From Neoscytalidium dimidiatum (Eukaryota > Ascomycota > Dothideomycetes > Botryosphaeriales > Botryosphaeriaceae): a stretch of DNA of 64,000 bases. Each line of letters starts with the position of its first letter. Position 1 is the first letter of the stretch. Below, one piece after another: positions 46,909 through 57,680 of this stretch. The notes beneath the pieces were generated by a model. The model ran no database searches and was not told the DNA's origin. It saw only the letters and a list, made by a program, of their open reading frames with translations. The stretch is from the NCBI GenBank assembly GCA_037367355.1, contig CM074706.1, forward strand, positions 372,001 to 436,000, in the 5' to 3' direction. The translations under genes were made by a program, and so were the position numbers.

Positions 46909-49900
46909 TAGCGTTGCACTAACCCTTCGCTTTTGCATGCCCGCCCTCTCCACTTCACTCCGCTACCACAACCAGGTTCTCACCACCACATGTTTCGTTT
47001 CAAGGCGAAGGCGGATGGTAGAAGGGCAACAGAAACACCAAGGAACATTCCTGCTCGCGCGGATGTCGTGCCGGCCGACGGCGCCAGGCCAACAACATGT
47101 TAGGCAGGTAGATGGATGGATGAGTGCCCTTCTGCGGTGGCGCAGGCTTTGGAGAAACCTGCGTCGATGGTGCGGTGTAAGGCTCTCCACACCAGCACGA
47201 CTGCCGCATCCGCGCCGGTTCCGCCGTCGACGCCGGCGTGCCTCTATCCTACTTCCCCGCCTTGGGCTGCAAGGCTGCGGGAGTCTTTGCGCGCGCGTGT
47301 GGTTGGCGTGATGATGTCAGTGCCGCAGCGGCGCCGCGGCATGCCTTTTTTTTTTTCTTTATCATCTCACGGCCCGGTTGTGATGCACATCCGTCCACAA
47401 AGTTCAGACGAACACTCTCACCATCCACGCTCTTGTTCTTAATGCTCAGCTACATGGGAAAGGAAGCAAAAGATTGAAAGAATATTATCAAGCCGATTCG
47501 GAGATAGGCGCGCGCGTAGCGTGCGGACGTAACACTGGCTACCCCCTTTCCTCCGGCATCCTTAAACTGTGGCTAAGTAGTTCCACCAACAAACGTGCGG
47601 CAACGTGGCGCGGCGTTGCATCCTGCCGAGAGAACAAAGTGCTTGTGGAGAAACTGCCATCCTTCCATCAAGCCACGCTTCCACGCTTAGAACATCAAGA
47701 TCCTTCCGAGAACGTGGGGCTCGGGCGATGGTCAAACGTGAACAGTGGCGACCATGTGGAGACCCTCCACTCGAATTCGAAATCTAGCCAGGCACGAGTT
47801 CCAAGTTGATAAGTTTCTAGAACAGCTCCTATCTCAATTCCTCAAACGCTGCCGTCTCCCGGCCGAACAACCGACGAAGGAGCAGAAACGTGACAATCAC
47901 GTTATACCGACCCTCGGTCCTTTTCCCTTCCGTCTTTAGTAGGTTTCCGTCCATACTTCTCTCACGACCATGTCACTTCTCGCCTCAAGAATCCTTTAGA
48001 CTTTTCTCCACTGCTTCAACCAAACGAACGTCTGTGTCCCCCTCTTTCTCTCTTCCTTTTTCCTTTTCCCTCCAAGTGTCAGGTTTCCAGACGCCTGGCT
48101 ACCGCAAAGACGGTATCGGAGAATTTGCCTCACCTTCTTCGGGAGACGTGGCTCGTTCACGGTTATCCTTCCCGGTGGTGTTGCGCCGGCCTCATTCTCT
48201 TTTTTTTTTTCCCCCTGGTCGTTAGCTTAACTAGTTGGCCTCAACGGGCAACGAAAATCAAGAAACCATCCCAAGCAAGCGGGGGATGTGCGCACATCGC
48301 CGTGTGGGGTATGCCAGGAAAATCAGGCATTCAGTCGCGCGAGGACGGACCACGCAGCTCGTTCCTGCCAGGCGTACCGTACTACGATGCCAGCTGAGAA
48401 AATAAAGGAACAAGGACCCTATCTTCCACCCTCGGCGAAATTGTGGAGGCTGGAGAGGGCGAAGCGGTGTGGTTCGGGCGCGGTTGGTGGTGAGCTGACG
48501 ATGAGCTGCGTTCGAGCTGAACTCTTTTTTTGCCCGCTCATCGACCGGCTGCGAAGGTGATCGGCGTGCGGGGGAGCGAGAGCGAGAGGGAGATAGGGAG
48601 ATTGAAGGGCGGTGATGGGCGCGGTAGACAGGCGCGCGCGAGATGGATGACGATTGCACGGCCGGAGTGTCACCGTAGTGCTGCTAGTGCTACCAGTCCG
48701 TGAGCTGCCGTGGTGTAGGCCGGCGCTGGGAAGGGGCGATGATGGGCAGCGTGCGCTTGCCGGTGCGCCGCGGAGTCTACTCCATCGTGCTTCTGATCTT
48801 CGAGTCGACGAGCGATGCCCGGGGACGATGAGCCTCTTTCAGGTAGGTAACCCGGATGCCATTTCATCGCGACTGCAGTAGAGCGCACCACGTGCTGCTG
48901 CCGCTCTCTGTCTACTATCTCGCTGCTTTCCTTCCCTTACGTCACCGAGTCCTTGTCTTCGCGCGTATCACTGAACTTTCTTATTTCCTTGGTCAATAGA
49001 CTTTCTGTGCAACTTCTCTTCCATCAAGACCCGTCGTGTCGCTGCATGCATTTCGTCATAATCGTCGCACTCACCGGTCTTCCGTCGTTCCAACAAATCT
49101 TTCCACGTTGCCCAATCGAAGCGATGGCAAACGATGCTACATGAGTCGCAGCACCGACATTGAAGAGACGGAAAGGGAAAATGCAGGACGAAGATCAGGG
49201 TCCTGAACCCCTTCGTGCAACGTTCGGCTTTTTTGCCCCTCATTCTCGCTAACGTCGTTGCATTTTCGAGAACAAATAAAAAAAAAACGAAAGTACTTTA
49301 TGTCGATCGCTAACCTTTCGTCCTTCGTCTCCAGATTTGGAATGATAGGCAAGGCAAAGCGCGGGGCGGAACCGCTACACTTTGTCACGACTCTTGCCGG
49401 AATTGGCCGCCTTTTTTTTTCCTCCCCCCTCATCCCTTCGCACCATCGCAGCAAGAACCGAGACTATGGCGTATGCCGCGACCTTCGTATGGGTTGGTGC
49501 TGAGGGATTGGATTTGTATGGGATGCGATCGGCGCACTGCATATATCATGCTGCATGCCCGTGCGCCGAGGTGCGTCCGCTGGGAAAAGTGACGTTACGT
49601 TACCGCGTCATTTTCTCCCTCCCGCGCTCTGCACCTTGAGCCGGTAGGATTGGATAGGAGGGGAGGGAAGGGCGAAGGGGAAGGGAGGGGGAGAAGGCTC
49701 ATTGGGCATGTGTGGAGGGAGTGAAAGTGGGTGGATATGCGGCGTCCCCGATGTCAGGCACTCTCGGGTGTTGCTCCACAACTTCTCTGGGGTTGCAGCG
49801 ATGTGGGGAATGGCGAATCCAGCACATCCGGGGCTATGTCCATTCTTTTTCGTCGTCTTCCTCCTCGTCTATCAGGCCATATTCTCATCCCATGTCACAT

Positions 49901-50491
49901 TATCACCGGTAGCATCCGAGAGGGTGAAAAAGCCGCAGAAGCGGAGGAATGCGAATTGTTGGTGTTGTTCCTATTTGCCGAATTATTTTTCAATTTTTTT
50001 TTTTGGTATAAACCCTCTTCCACTATGGCGACATGCAAAGAAGAGAAAACGGAAACGTCACGCAGTCCCTCAGCATACCGGATCCATTACCGGCCCCCCG
50101 ATCTTGCCCGCCTCCGGGACCTGCTGCGTCCAGCCGTCGCTTTCCATTCAATCTCTATGGTTCACCTGTCACTCTCCCTCCACGAGTGCCTGTCTTTCCC
50201 TCTCGGCTCTTCTCAGACCGGTCGTCAATCATATGACCTGTCCATTGTGATGGAGAGGCCGTCGCAGGCGCCGACGCAGCCTTGCGTGGCTACACATCAG
50301 CCTTGCACCCGCTTACCGAACCCACCCCCTCCCGTCCCCATGCGGCTGACAGCCTTGCAGCGAACCGCCCTTCTCCACCGCCCCTCGGATTGGAGCGAAA
50401 GGCAGGAGCTCTTCCCGGAATGGCCCCCAACAGGCACTCTCCGCATATGCATTGAACAGCGAACACCCCCATCTCGCAGCCCGCCTCCTCA

Positions 50492-50538
50492 TCCTCCTCC
50501 TCCTCCTCCTCCTCCTCCTCCTCCTCCTCCTCCTCCTC
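50492..50538. repeat. (TCC)15 trinucleotide repeat
   Basis: About fifteen perfect TCC units, a polypyrimidine tract on the plus strand, in the long convergent gap. Confidence 0.9.
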
Positions 50539-51957
50539 TTGCCTACAAACTGACAAGTCGCAAAAAGCCACGCAGCCGATGAACACGTTCCGATGAGGAA
50601 AATATCGATAATACCGTGCGTCTCGTCTCAGCCCTACATGCATACAGGAAGAGGCGCTCCGGCGCCAGATGATGAATCGTGTGTAAGGCTCTCACCATTT
50701 TCCGGGGCCCTGCCGATGCCCTGCTTCTGACCGGATATTTGGTCCGGCAAATCGGCGCCGATGGACCGTCTTACTTGCGTTTTTCTTTTTTTTTTTTTTT
50801 CTTAATGAGCAAGGGCCTCTCTCTTTCCACCTTTCTCCATCACTTTGTCAGCCGCGGTTCCAAACATGATCCGCATGACAGATGGCGCATTGGCGGGGAG
50901 GGGGAGGGGGGGGGGGAGCGTGATTAAGTGGTGTTTGCTGGCAAGGTGGCAGAGGGATATTGGATAAGGAAACGCCAGTCAGCAAGGGCAAGGCAATGTG
51001 CTCTTTGCTGCAGGCCGCGAGAACCTCGCGGTGGTGGAGGGCGACGCTTGCTGCCTACATGGGGTATGGAAAGCGGTTTGATGATGATGATGATGCCCAT
51101 GTAGAGCCCCTCCCCCTCCTCCCTTCTCTCTCGGTGCCCACTGCTGCTGCCCTCCTGGAGGCAACGTAGCAGGTCGGCTGTTGTGCGCCACGGGGCGACG
51201 CTCGCTCGCTTCCGAGCGAAGCTGAATGGCAAGAGCTGAGCTCAACCCACGCGCGCGCGCTCTATCGCTGCGCTGGATGGGAGCCCTTGCATTCAACGGT
51301 ACACTTCCCGGAAGGGATCCGGGCTACGGTCCAGCGAAAAGGCCAAGCACGACAGAAAGGGATCACGAGCAGGCACGTGGGTCGAGGCTAAAGATGCTGA
51401 TGATCGGCTCGCTATCCTAGTGAAAATGTGGTACAATGTCCCTCCGTATCTCCGTCGATGATTCCTCCTTTCCTGTGGAACCCGCCCGGAGCTGCATCCT
51501 GCGTGTCGGGAAGAACGTCGGGCGCCATGTTGTTGATCGAATCCTTTTTCTTGACGGAAACGCTTCGGAGGTGGCCGGGTTACCGGATTAGGGAGGAGGC
51601 AGGCGAAGGGGCTACGTCATCGGTACGCTTCGCAACCCTCGGCTAGCTGGCTGAACGGAGGGCGCCGCGGAGTTGAATCCGGGGCGGCGGCAGACCAGTG
51701 CGTTTGGGCTTGATCCTGGGGGACTATTGAGTGCGGAGTGCATGTGGGGTTGAAGCGGAAGGAAAGGGAGGAAATTGAGTGGGAAATGCTGGGGAGGGAT
51801 TCGAGAGGAGATGGCGGCCGTCATGGCCGGGACTTGCGCTATCTGAGACGCGGATATCGTCAATGGAGCCCTGTTGAGAGATGGACATAGATGCAAATAG
51901 ACGTGTTGTGAGATGCCTGGCGTGTTGTCTAGATCTTAGGAAGCCAGCATAACGCAT

Positions 51958-53277
51958 TCAAGGGAACATCTTGTTGATGCCGTTGGCAGCTCCTGTGCCT
52001 ATAGATAAAAGAGATCAGCTCTTGTCCACACTCCTCGAGGATTGTTCGGCAGGCGTGCTCACCGGCAAGCTGGTTCTCGTTACCTTTCTCCAGGTCCACG
52101 TATGTCTTGTTCGTGCAGTCCGAGCTGATCGTGTCTCCCGTCCTGATCGTGTCGTATGTGGAGATTGTCTTCTTGGATGTAGGAGAGGCGGCATCCTTTA
52201 GAGGAGCCGCTGAATGATCAGAGAAATGCGAAGATTTGCGTCTTCCCGTGTACTTCCTCCATTCAACGCCTTCCAGCAGCTTCTGGTGTGTGTTGCGTCC
52301 ACGAGAGGCTTGTCTGTCACCGTCTGTGCTTGCCGTGGCCCAGAGGGACGAGAGCGGGAGGCAGATGGACACGACCGTCGTTACCAGAGACCCCAGTTCA
52401 GGGACGTTGGGCGTAAGAAACTCGAGAATCGAGAGAATGCCTGATGCGGTCAGTCTAAGCCAAAGCAGATATATGCGCAAAAGGAGGGCTTACTTGGTAT
52501 GATCAAGGTCTGAGCTCCCATGATGAAGATAATTTGCATAGGTCCGAATTGCTTGAGACCGAGTCTTCGTCGATTCCTGATAGCAAGGCCTAGCTTCGCA
52601 CAAAAGACCAAGCTAAAGTAGCAGATGCTGACACAGAGGGTGATGTTCGCCCAAGGTGGCAGCCAACGCCAATCCTCGACTGCCCGGCCCATTGTGTCCA
52701 TGTTGCTCCAGACGGTCAGCAGGAAGCGGATGACAATCGAAGTGAGAGCAAACATCCCGGCAAGAGCAATGATGGCAATGCGGAAAGGGCGCTTGACCGT
52801 GGTACAGACAATGTTTGCCTGGATGACGAGAGAGACTTCGATGCAAATGATCATGAGGAGAGTCATGGTTGTTGCCAGAATAGAAGTGGCGTAATCAGAA
52901 GCCGGAACCCTCGAATAGTCGGTGGCGAAGACAGTGTACGCGTTGTACCAAGAAGTGGTGAAGAAGAGGACGTTCGTGACGGCTCGGATAATACACAAGA
53001 TGAGCGAGAGGACGTTGAAAAAGAAGAGCAAAGAACGGCGCTTCTCTTGCTTCGTAAGGATCAGGACCATTGCTAGCATGATGAATGATGCGCCGATCTG
53101 ACTGCCCCAGATGATGGCTATGCGGATGCCGTACTGATTCCAGTCCTGAAGCGCGTCCATGGATACTTCCAGCTCATTGCCCTGACTATCGACTATCTTG
53201 AATGTCTGGTGCCATGGATCGAAAGGTGCAGAATCGGTAGCAGCAGCAAGATCCGCCGGGCTGGCTGGAGACGACAT
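51958..53277 (-). CDS. STE2: Ste2-type alpha-pheromone receptor (GPCR)
   Basis: Seven-helix plasma-membrane receptor for a peptide mating pheromone, coupled to a G protein and the MAPK cascade. Exons 52494-53277, 52063-52440 and 51958-51998, with introns of 53 and 64 nt, give 400 residues. The start is MSSPASPADLAA; a Met 28 codons upstream is in frame but less likely. The helices begin at NQYGIRIAIIWGSQIGASF. Family landmarks include the loop-3 stretch RRRLGLKQFGPMQIIFIMG, the helix VI Pro in TLIIPS and the helix VII motif ICLPLSSLWA. The latter is the classic Ste2 LPLSSLWA. The C-tail is Ser/Thr-rich, as in receptors turned off by phosphorylation. The final exon adds only 13 residues (GTGAANGINKMFP with its join). 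Retaining that intron would give a different, longer tail. It is divergent from TUL1. Confidence 0.93.
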
Positions 53278-54559
53278 GGTTACCGGTTGATGTTCCAACT
53301 GTAAACCCGTTGTTGAGAATGAGGGAGTAGGTTCAGAGAGGAACCCAAAACACGGCGGCACGAAATCGAGGATTGCGCAACGGAAGATGGTTTGGCGGGC
53401 GTCGAGTTGGAGCTGGAGAGTCGTCCGGATAGAAGAGTCCGACTGACTCTTTGAAAGAGGCGACTAATTTGACAGGCCCAGGTAAAGAGGGAACAATACT
53501 AGTGGCACAATGCCAAGTTGAGGATGATTGTTTGAAACCGATGATTCTTGAGAACAATACTAAGGAGCATGTCTGACAAGCGCACGTGCAGACAAATCCG
53601 ATACGCTTGCAGGCGGTAGAACTTTCGTGAATATAGGCAAGAAGGAGTGTGGACGGTTAAAGAAATTTGATGGTGGATGTGCATAAGGATCTGGAGTAAG
53701 AAGAAGGGGAGCGCAAAAAAAGAATATTCGCTGATGAACTCAGCAGTCAAAAATGGCGATATATTTACTGAGGGAGTTCATGGCCTGAGCGCACCTTAAT
53801 TTTCTGAGCAGTGGGCCGAGAGAGGCTGAAGTGAGACTACATTCTTAGTATTGTTCTCGAAATATCAGGTTCTAGCCACAGTGGATGGCGAAAGTAGTCA
53901 CCCTTTTCTTCGCACTACTAGACCACCTGTAAGGAAACCCTCAAAGAATCGTTTGTGGGCAATTGAAGCAGTCGCGTGGACGCAGATGTCATCGCCGTCA
54001 CACGACATCCCATGTCAGGACGACTGCTTCAACTGCTCATGCAAATTAGGTTACAATTTGATGGGTGACTTATCCTACCACCAACCATGCAGCAATATAC
54101 ATGACATTAGCAAACATGTAGCATCATCACAGAGAACGACAGTGTTTCTTGCTACGAGAGACGTCATGCGGGACAATGGTATTTCACTAAAGCAAACAAG
54201 ATCACACGATGCACGCACATTACTTGGTATAGAAGAGGCGGAAACGGGCAGTGGGAATGAAGCTCACATCTTTCAATTTGTACTGCGCGGCCACGTGGTA
54301 ACCTCATGGGCTACGCAAGGGAGGAGGGGCTGCGGAGAGGATGTGGTGTTGAAAAGAATGTGGGCGGGCACTAGGCCGCATGCGGGCCTCGGGCCCTATG
54401 CCTGGGTCCTGGGGCGGGCATGGCGGTAGTGCGTCAGCGCCGCGCGCAGCTTCCGCCTCAGAGCTCCGACCGCAACACCAAACATCCACCCTCCACCCTG
54501 CTCCCGCCTCCGCTGACAGTTCCATGCTCATGGAGCTCTCTCCCTTCGCAGATCCCTAG
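53278..54559. promoter_or_regulatory. divergent promoter region, STE2 / TUL1
   Basis: About 1.3 kb between two divergent starts. A plus-strand frame at 53851-54429 (192 codons) lies in the TUL1 upstream region, with a Cys cluster (CQDDCFNCSCKLG), but has no known family. The left half is A+T-rich relative to the genes. Confidence 0.4.
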
Positions 54560-57019
54560 ATGGCCAACAATCCGCCGCCTTTCCTCTTCCTCCTAATCAT
54601 CCTTCTGTTCCTCTATCTCAGCCCCGATCCGCAAGCTCCTATAGCGTCACGCAAGCTTGAGCGTATCGTCGACCATGAACGCGCCGCCCTCGAAACGCTG
54701 AATAATTCTACCTTTGGTGACCTACAAGTCGGCGGCGAGGAGGAGCGCTGGCTGAATCTGACCGGGCTAAAAAAGGAGCATGGCTTCCATTGGGAGTTGT
54801 TGGATCGCGCCCGTGATCGGGCTCGTGACCAGGCAAGATACGTCTTGGGCGAGGACACTGTTGGCTTGATTGATGGAAGCAGCGACCGCTTCCCGCTTGT
54901 ATATCATAATATCACCGGCTTCGTTCAGGGCACCTGGCGCCAGACGTCGACATACCAAGGCCCGCACGTCAACCTTTCCGCCATCACCCCACATGGCACC
55001 TACTCATCCGAGGAATGGAGCCGTAATGTGACCTCCGCTGGCGGGGATATCAGGATACATTTTGGAGAGAGAGATCACGGGGAGGCCTGGAATACATCCG
55101 CCCGGAGGATCGTTGCAAGAGTCACGCTCGGCGAAGATACGTCGTATGGGAACTGGTGGGACATGCGGCTCCATGGGGTCCATTTGGTCGACACCGGAAC
55201 GGTCGTGCTAACCACGACAAGCGAGAAATTCGATGGCATCTTCGCTCTTCCGCACTTTGCGCTTTCCAAGCACTCCTTTACGCTAAGCCAAGAGCTTCTC
55301 AACCGCACTCTGAACAGCACCATCGAAAAACAATCTTCGGGGGAGGTCGACGACTTTAGCCCATGGTCATCCGTTGTTGAAGGCGAAGAGGAGCTCTTTT
55401 CTGTTCCTCATTGCGAATACATCATGTATCTGCAGCAGCACCCTCTCCCTTTCTACCCTCCCGAGCCTCCGGAAGTCGGCAACAACCTGGCTATGAAGTT
55501 CTTTGAAGATGAGCTGCGGAACCCATACCGAATGTTCCCCCAGACGCCTCCGGAGATGGTGATGTCCCTGGTTGCCTTCTCACCTGACTGTGGCTTCATG
55601 ATCGAGTCCAAAGGGCCACCAGATATTGCTCCGCAGGAAGGCCAGCACTTGAAAGGGCCGAAGACCGAAGTGTACGCCATGATCGCTCGGCGTCACATTA
55701 TCTTGTTTGCTGCGGTCATCGGCTCGCAGCTCTTGCTCCTGGTGCGACAGATGAAGGAGGCGTCCACCCCATCTACACGGAGTCGCATCAGCTTCTACAC
55801 CATCGCATTGCTTGCCATGGGCGACGGCTTCACTCTCCTTGGTTTTGCGTTTGTCGGGATGTCCTATGAGACCATCACCCTCATCCTACTCGCCACGGCT
55901 TACATTGCCTTCTTGTCTGCCGTCTTCTTTGGGATGGGCTTCCTGAAGGAAATCTGGACTGTACAGTCCAGTGAGCGTGACAGAGAGGAGCGACGGGGCA
56001 CTTCAAACTCTGCCCGCGCCACACCAACAGCAACCCAGCCGGGTAGTAGAAGCGAAACACCTTCCGCTCAGCCATCAGCTCCAGTGATTTCGGCGGCTGG
56101 GGCGGACACCTTGCCCTTGCCTGTTACTGCTCGCCAGGCTATCAACAGTGGAGCAACTCCGATTATTGTCCCGTCGGATCAAGATATAGACGCAGAAATT
56201 GCAGAGAATGGGAATAATACGAACACCGCCGAAAACGAACGCTCAGGTCGATACGGATTCGGAACCGTCTATTTCCGCTTCTATCTTCTTCTGTTCGGCC
56301 TCGTTTTCTTGTCTCTTCACGCGACGACCTGGCCGTCTTCCCTCCAGGCTGTCTACAGTACGCTTCTCATTTTCACCTACTTCTCATTTTGGACGCCACA
56401 GATATACCGCAATATCATGCGTAACTGCCGGAAAGCACTGCGCTGGGATTACGTGGTTGGCCAGAGCATCCTGCGCCTCCTGCCTTTTTACTATCTGTTT
56501 GCATACCGCGGCAACGTTCTCCTTCTCAAGCCTGATCTCACTTTCCTCGCCATGCTCACTGGCTGGGTATGGCTGCAAGTATGCGCGCTGTTCAGCCAAG
56601 AACATCTGGGTCCCCGGTTCTTCGTTAAGGAGAGCTGGGTTCCGCCGGCGTACGACTATCATCCCGTGCTGCGCGCGGACGAGGAGGGCGCAAGCCTGCC
56701 GTCCGGAGGCAAGGTCTTGGCTGGCGAAGATTCGGGCCTTTTGTCGTCATCGGCCACGAAGGCGGGCGAGTCGAGGGACAAGGGGAAGAAGATCTTTGAC
56801 TGCGCCATCTGCATGCAGGACTTGGAAGTCCCGGTTGTGCCCGCGGGCGGTGCAAGCGAGGCCGAGAGCGGTGGATCGTCACTGTCGGCCGGTTTGCTGG
56901 CCAGGAGGGCGTACATGGTGACGCCGTGCAGGCATATTTTCCATAGCGTGTGCCTGGAGGGGTGGATGCGATATCGGTTGCAGTGTCCCATTTGTAGAGA
57001 GACGCTGCCGCCGCTATAG
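54560..57019 (+). CDS. TUL1: Tul1/Dsc1 transmembrane RING E3 ubiquitin ligase
   Basis: Catalytic subunit of the Golgi/endosomal Dsc ubiquitin ligase, which degrades misplaced membrane proteins. In many fungi it also activates the sterol regulator SREBP. Single exon, 819 residues. The N-terminus is a hydrophobic anchor or signal (FLFLLIILLFLYLS). A large luminal domain with several N-glycosylation sites follows (for example NNSTF, NLTG, NITG, NVTS, NRTL), including HGTYSSEEWSRNVTS. A cluster of transmembrane helices runs from about residue 375 to 700 and is interrupted by a Ser/Thr/Pro-rich loop. The C-terminal RING-H2 (748-819) has CAICMQD, CRHIFHSVCLEGW and CPIC. The first Cys pair is separated from the next by a longer loop than usual, as in other Tul1 proteins. 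Length and layout match yeast Tul1 (758). Confidence 0.93.
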   Translation: MANNPPPFLFLLIILLFLYLSPDPQAPIASRKLERIVDHERAALETLNNSTFGDLQVGGEEERWLNLTGLKKEHGFHWELLDRARDRARDQARYVLGEDTVGLIDGSSDRFPLVYHNITGFVQGTWRQTSTYQGPHVNLSAITPHGTYSSEEWSRNVTSAGGDIRIHFGERDHGEAWNTSARRIVARVTLGEDTSYGNWWDMRLHGVHLVDTGTVVLTTTSEKFDGIFALPHFALSKHSFTLSQELLNRTLNSTIEKQSSGEVDDFSPWSSVVEGEEELFSVPHCEYIMYLQQHPLPFYPPEPPEVGNNLAMKFFEDELRNPYRMFPQTPPEMVMSLVAFSPDCGFMIESKGPPDIAPQEGQHLKGPKTEVYAMIARRHIILFAAVIGSQLLLLVRQMKEASTPSTRSRISFYTIALLAMGDGFTLLGFAFVGMSYETITLILLATAYIAFLSAVFFGMGFLKEIWTVQSSERDREERRGTSNSARATPTATQPGSRSETPSAQPSAPVISAAGADTLPLPVTARQAINSGATPIIVPSDQDIDAEIAENGNNTNTAENERSGRYGFGTVYFRFYLLLFGLVFLSLHATTWPSSLQAVYSTLLIFTYFSFWTPQIYRNIMRNCRKALRWDYVVGQSILRLLPFYYLFAYRGNVLLLKPDLTFLAMLTGWVWLQVCALFSQEHLGPRFFVKESWVPPAYDYHPVLRADEEGASLPSGGKVLAGEDSGLLSSSATKAGESRDKGKKIFDCAICMQDLEVPVVPAGGASEAESGGSSLSAGLLARRAYMVTPCRHIFHSVCLEGWMRYRLQCPICRETLPPL

Positions 57020-57680
57020 ATGCAATGTAGATGGAATGAGTTTTGCTTGGAGTAGGCAAGTAGATAGACGTTAATAATGTACTTCTGACTTGATGCAGTC
57101 TCCTCGCTGTAATATTACTGGGCTTTCAGTAGGCACGTGCGTGACATGGTGATATAGATGACCTATATGCAGAGGAATGCCTTTTGAAGATACATGGCTC
57201 TAAAGATGTGAGTGAGCATTTGGCGCTCTCGGCCGCTCCCCGGCTGGCTTTAAACTGCTGTGCATTCACAGAGTGTCTATCCTTCTCCGGAACATATTGT
57301 AAGTCCAGCTAAGTAATCGACTATAATGAACAGCGAGTGGGCTTGATAGTCCGGGCCTGTTCTATTGTTGGTGGGCGAACAATAGCACAGGGCGTGAACA
57401 ATAGCGTTGTTTACGGCAACGCACTTCGTATATTAGCATGATTGCATACTTGGATTCTCAATACCTTTAACCTGCTGTGAATGAACATTGTGCAAATTCT
57501 CGTATCAAGGCACTTTCAAGCCAAGGTTATAAGCCTGCGTCCCTTCCTTTATAATCTCTTCTCCACAACACTCATCAACACATACAGAACGCCTCAAGGC
57601 TACCTCATCCACGCGACACCAGCCCACAACGCTCCGCAAGTTCCAAGTTCCGCAAGGCTACCAAGAGGTTAAAAATAACC
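57020..57680. other. intergenic region upstream of the RING-like gene
   Basis: About 660 bases, A+T-rich. It holds the TUL1 3' flank and the promoter of the next gene, with TTTATAAT at 57548-57555 followed by a C/A-rich leader. A direct repeat built on ACAATAGC lies near 57378-57405. No gene seen. Confidence 0.5.
57548..57555 (+). promoter_or_regulatory. possible TATA element of the RING-like gene
   Basis: TTTATAAT, about 130 bases before the ATG and followed by a C/A-rich leader. Plausible by position only. Confidence 0.4.

Larger units (their letters stand above)
42093..51957. other. 9.9 kb gap between convergent 3' ends (HAD phosphatase / Ste2)
   Basis: No supported gene. Both flanking genes end into this gap, so it should contain no promoter of either. 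It nevertheless has a series of plus-strand pyrimidine-rich blocks resembling fungal promoters and leaders (about 43920-44080, 45430-45600, 46650-46760, 47920-48090, 48900-49130, 50480-50540, 50780-50850). Open frames reach 283 codons (49731-50582) but end in the TCC repeat and have no family resemblance. It also contains the CAG and TCC repeats listed separately. Confidence 0.4.
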
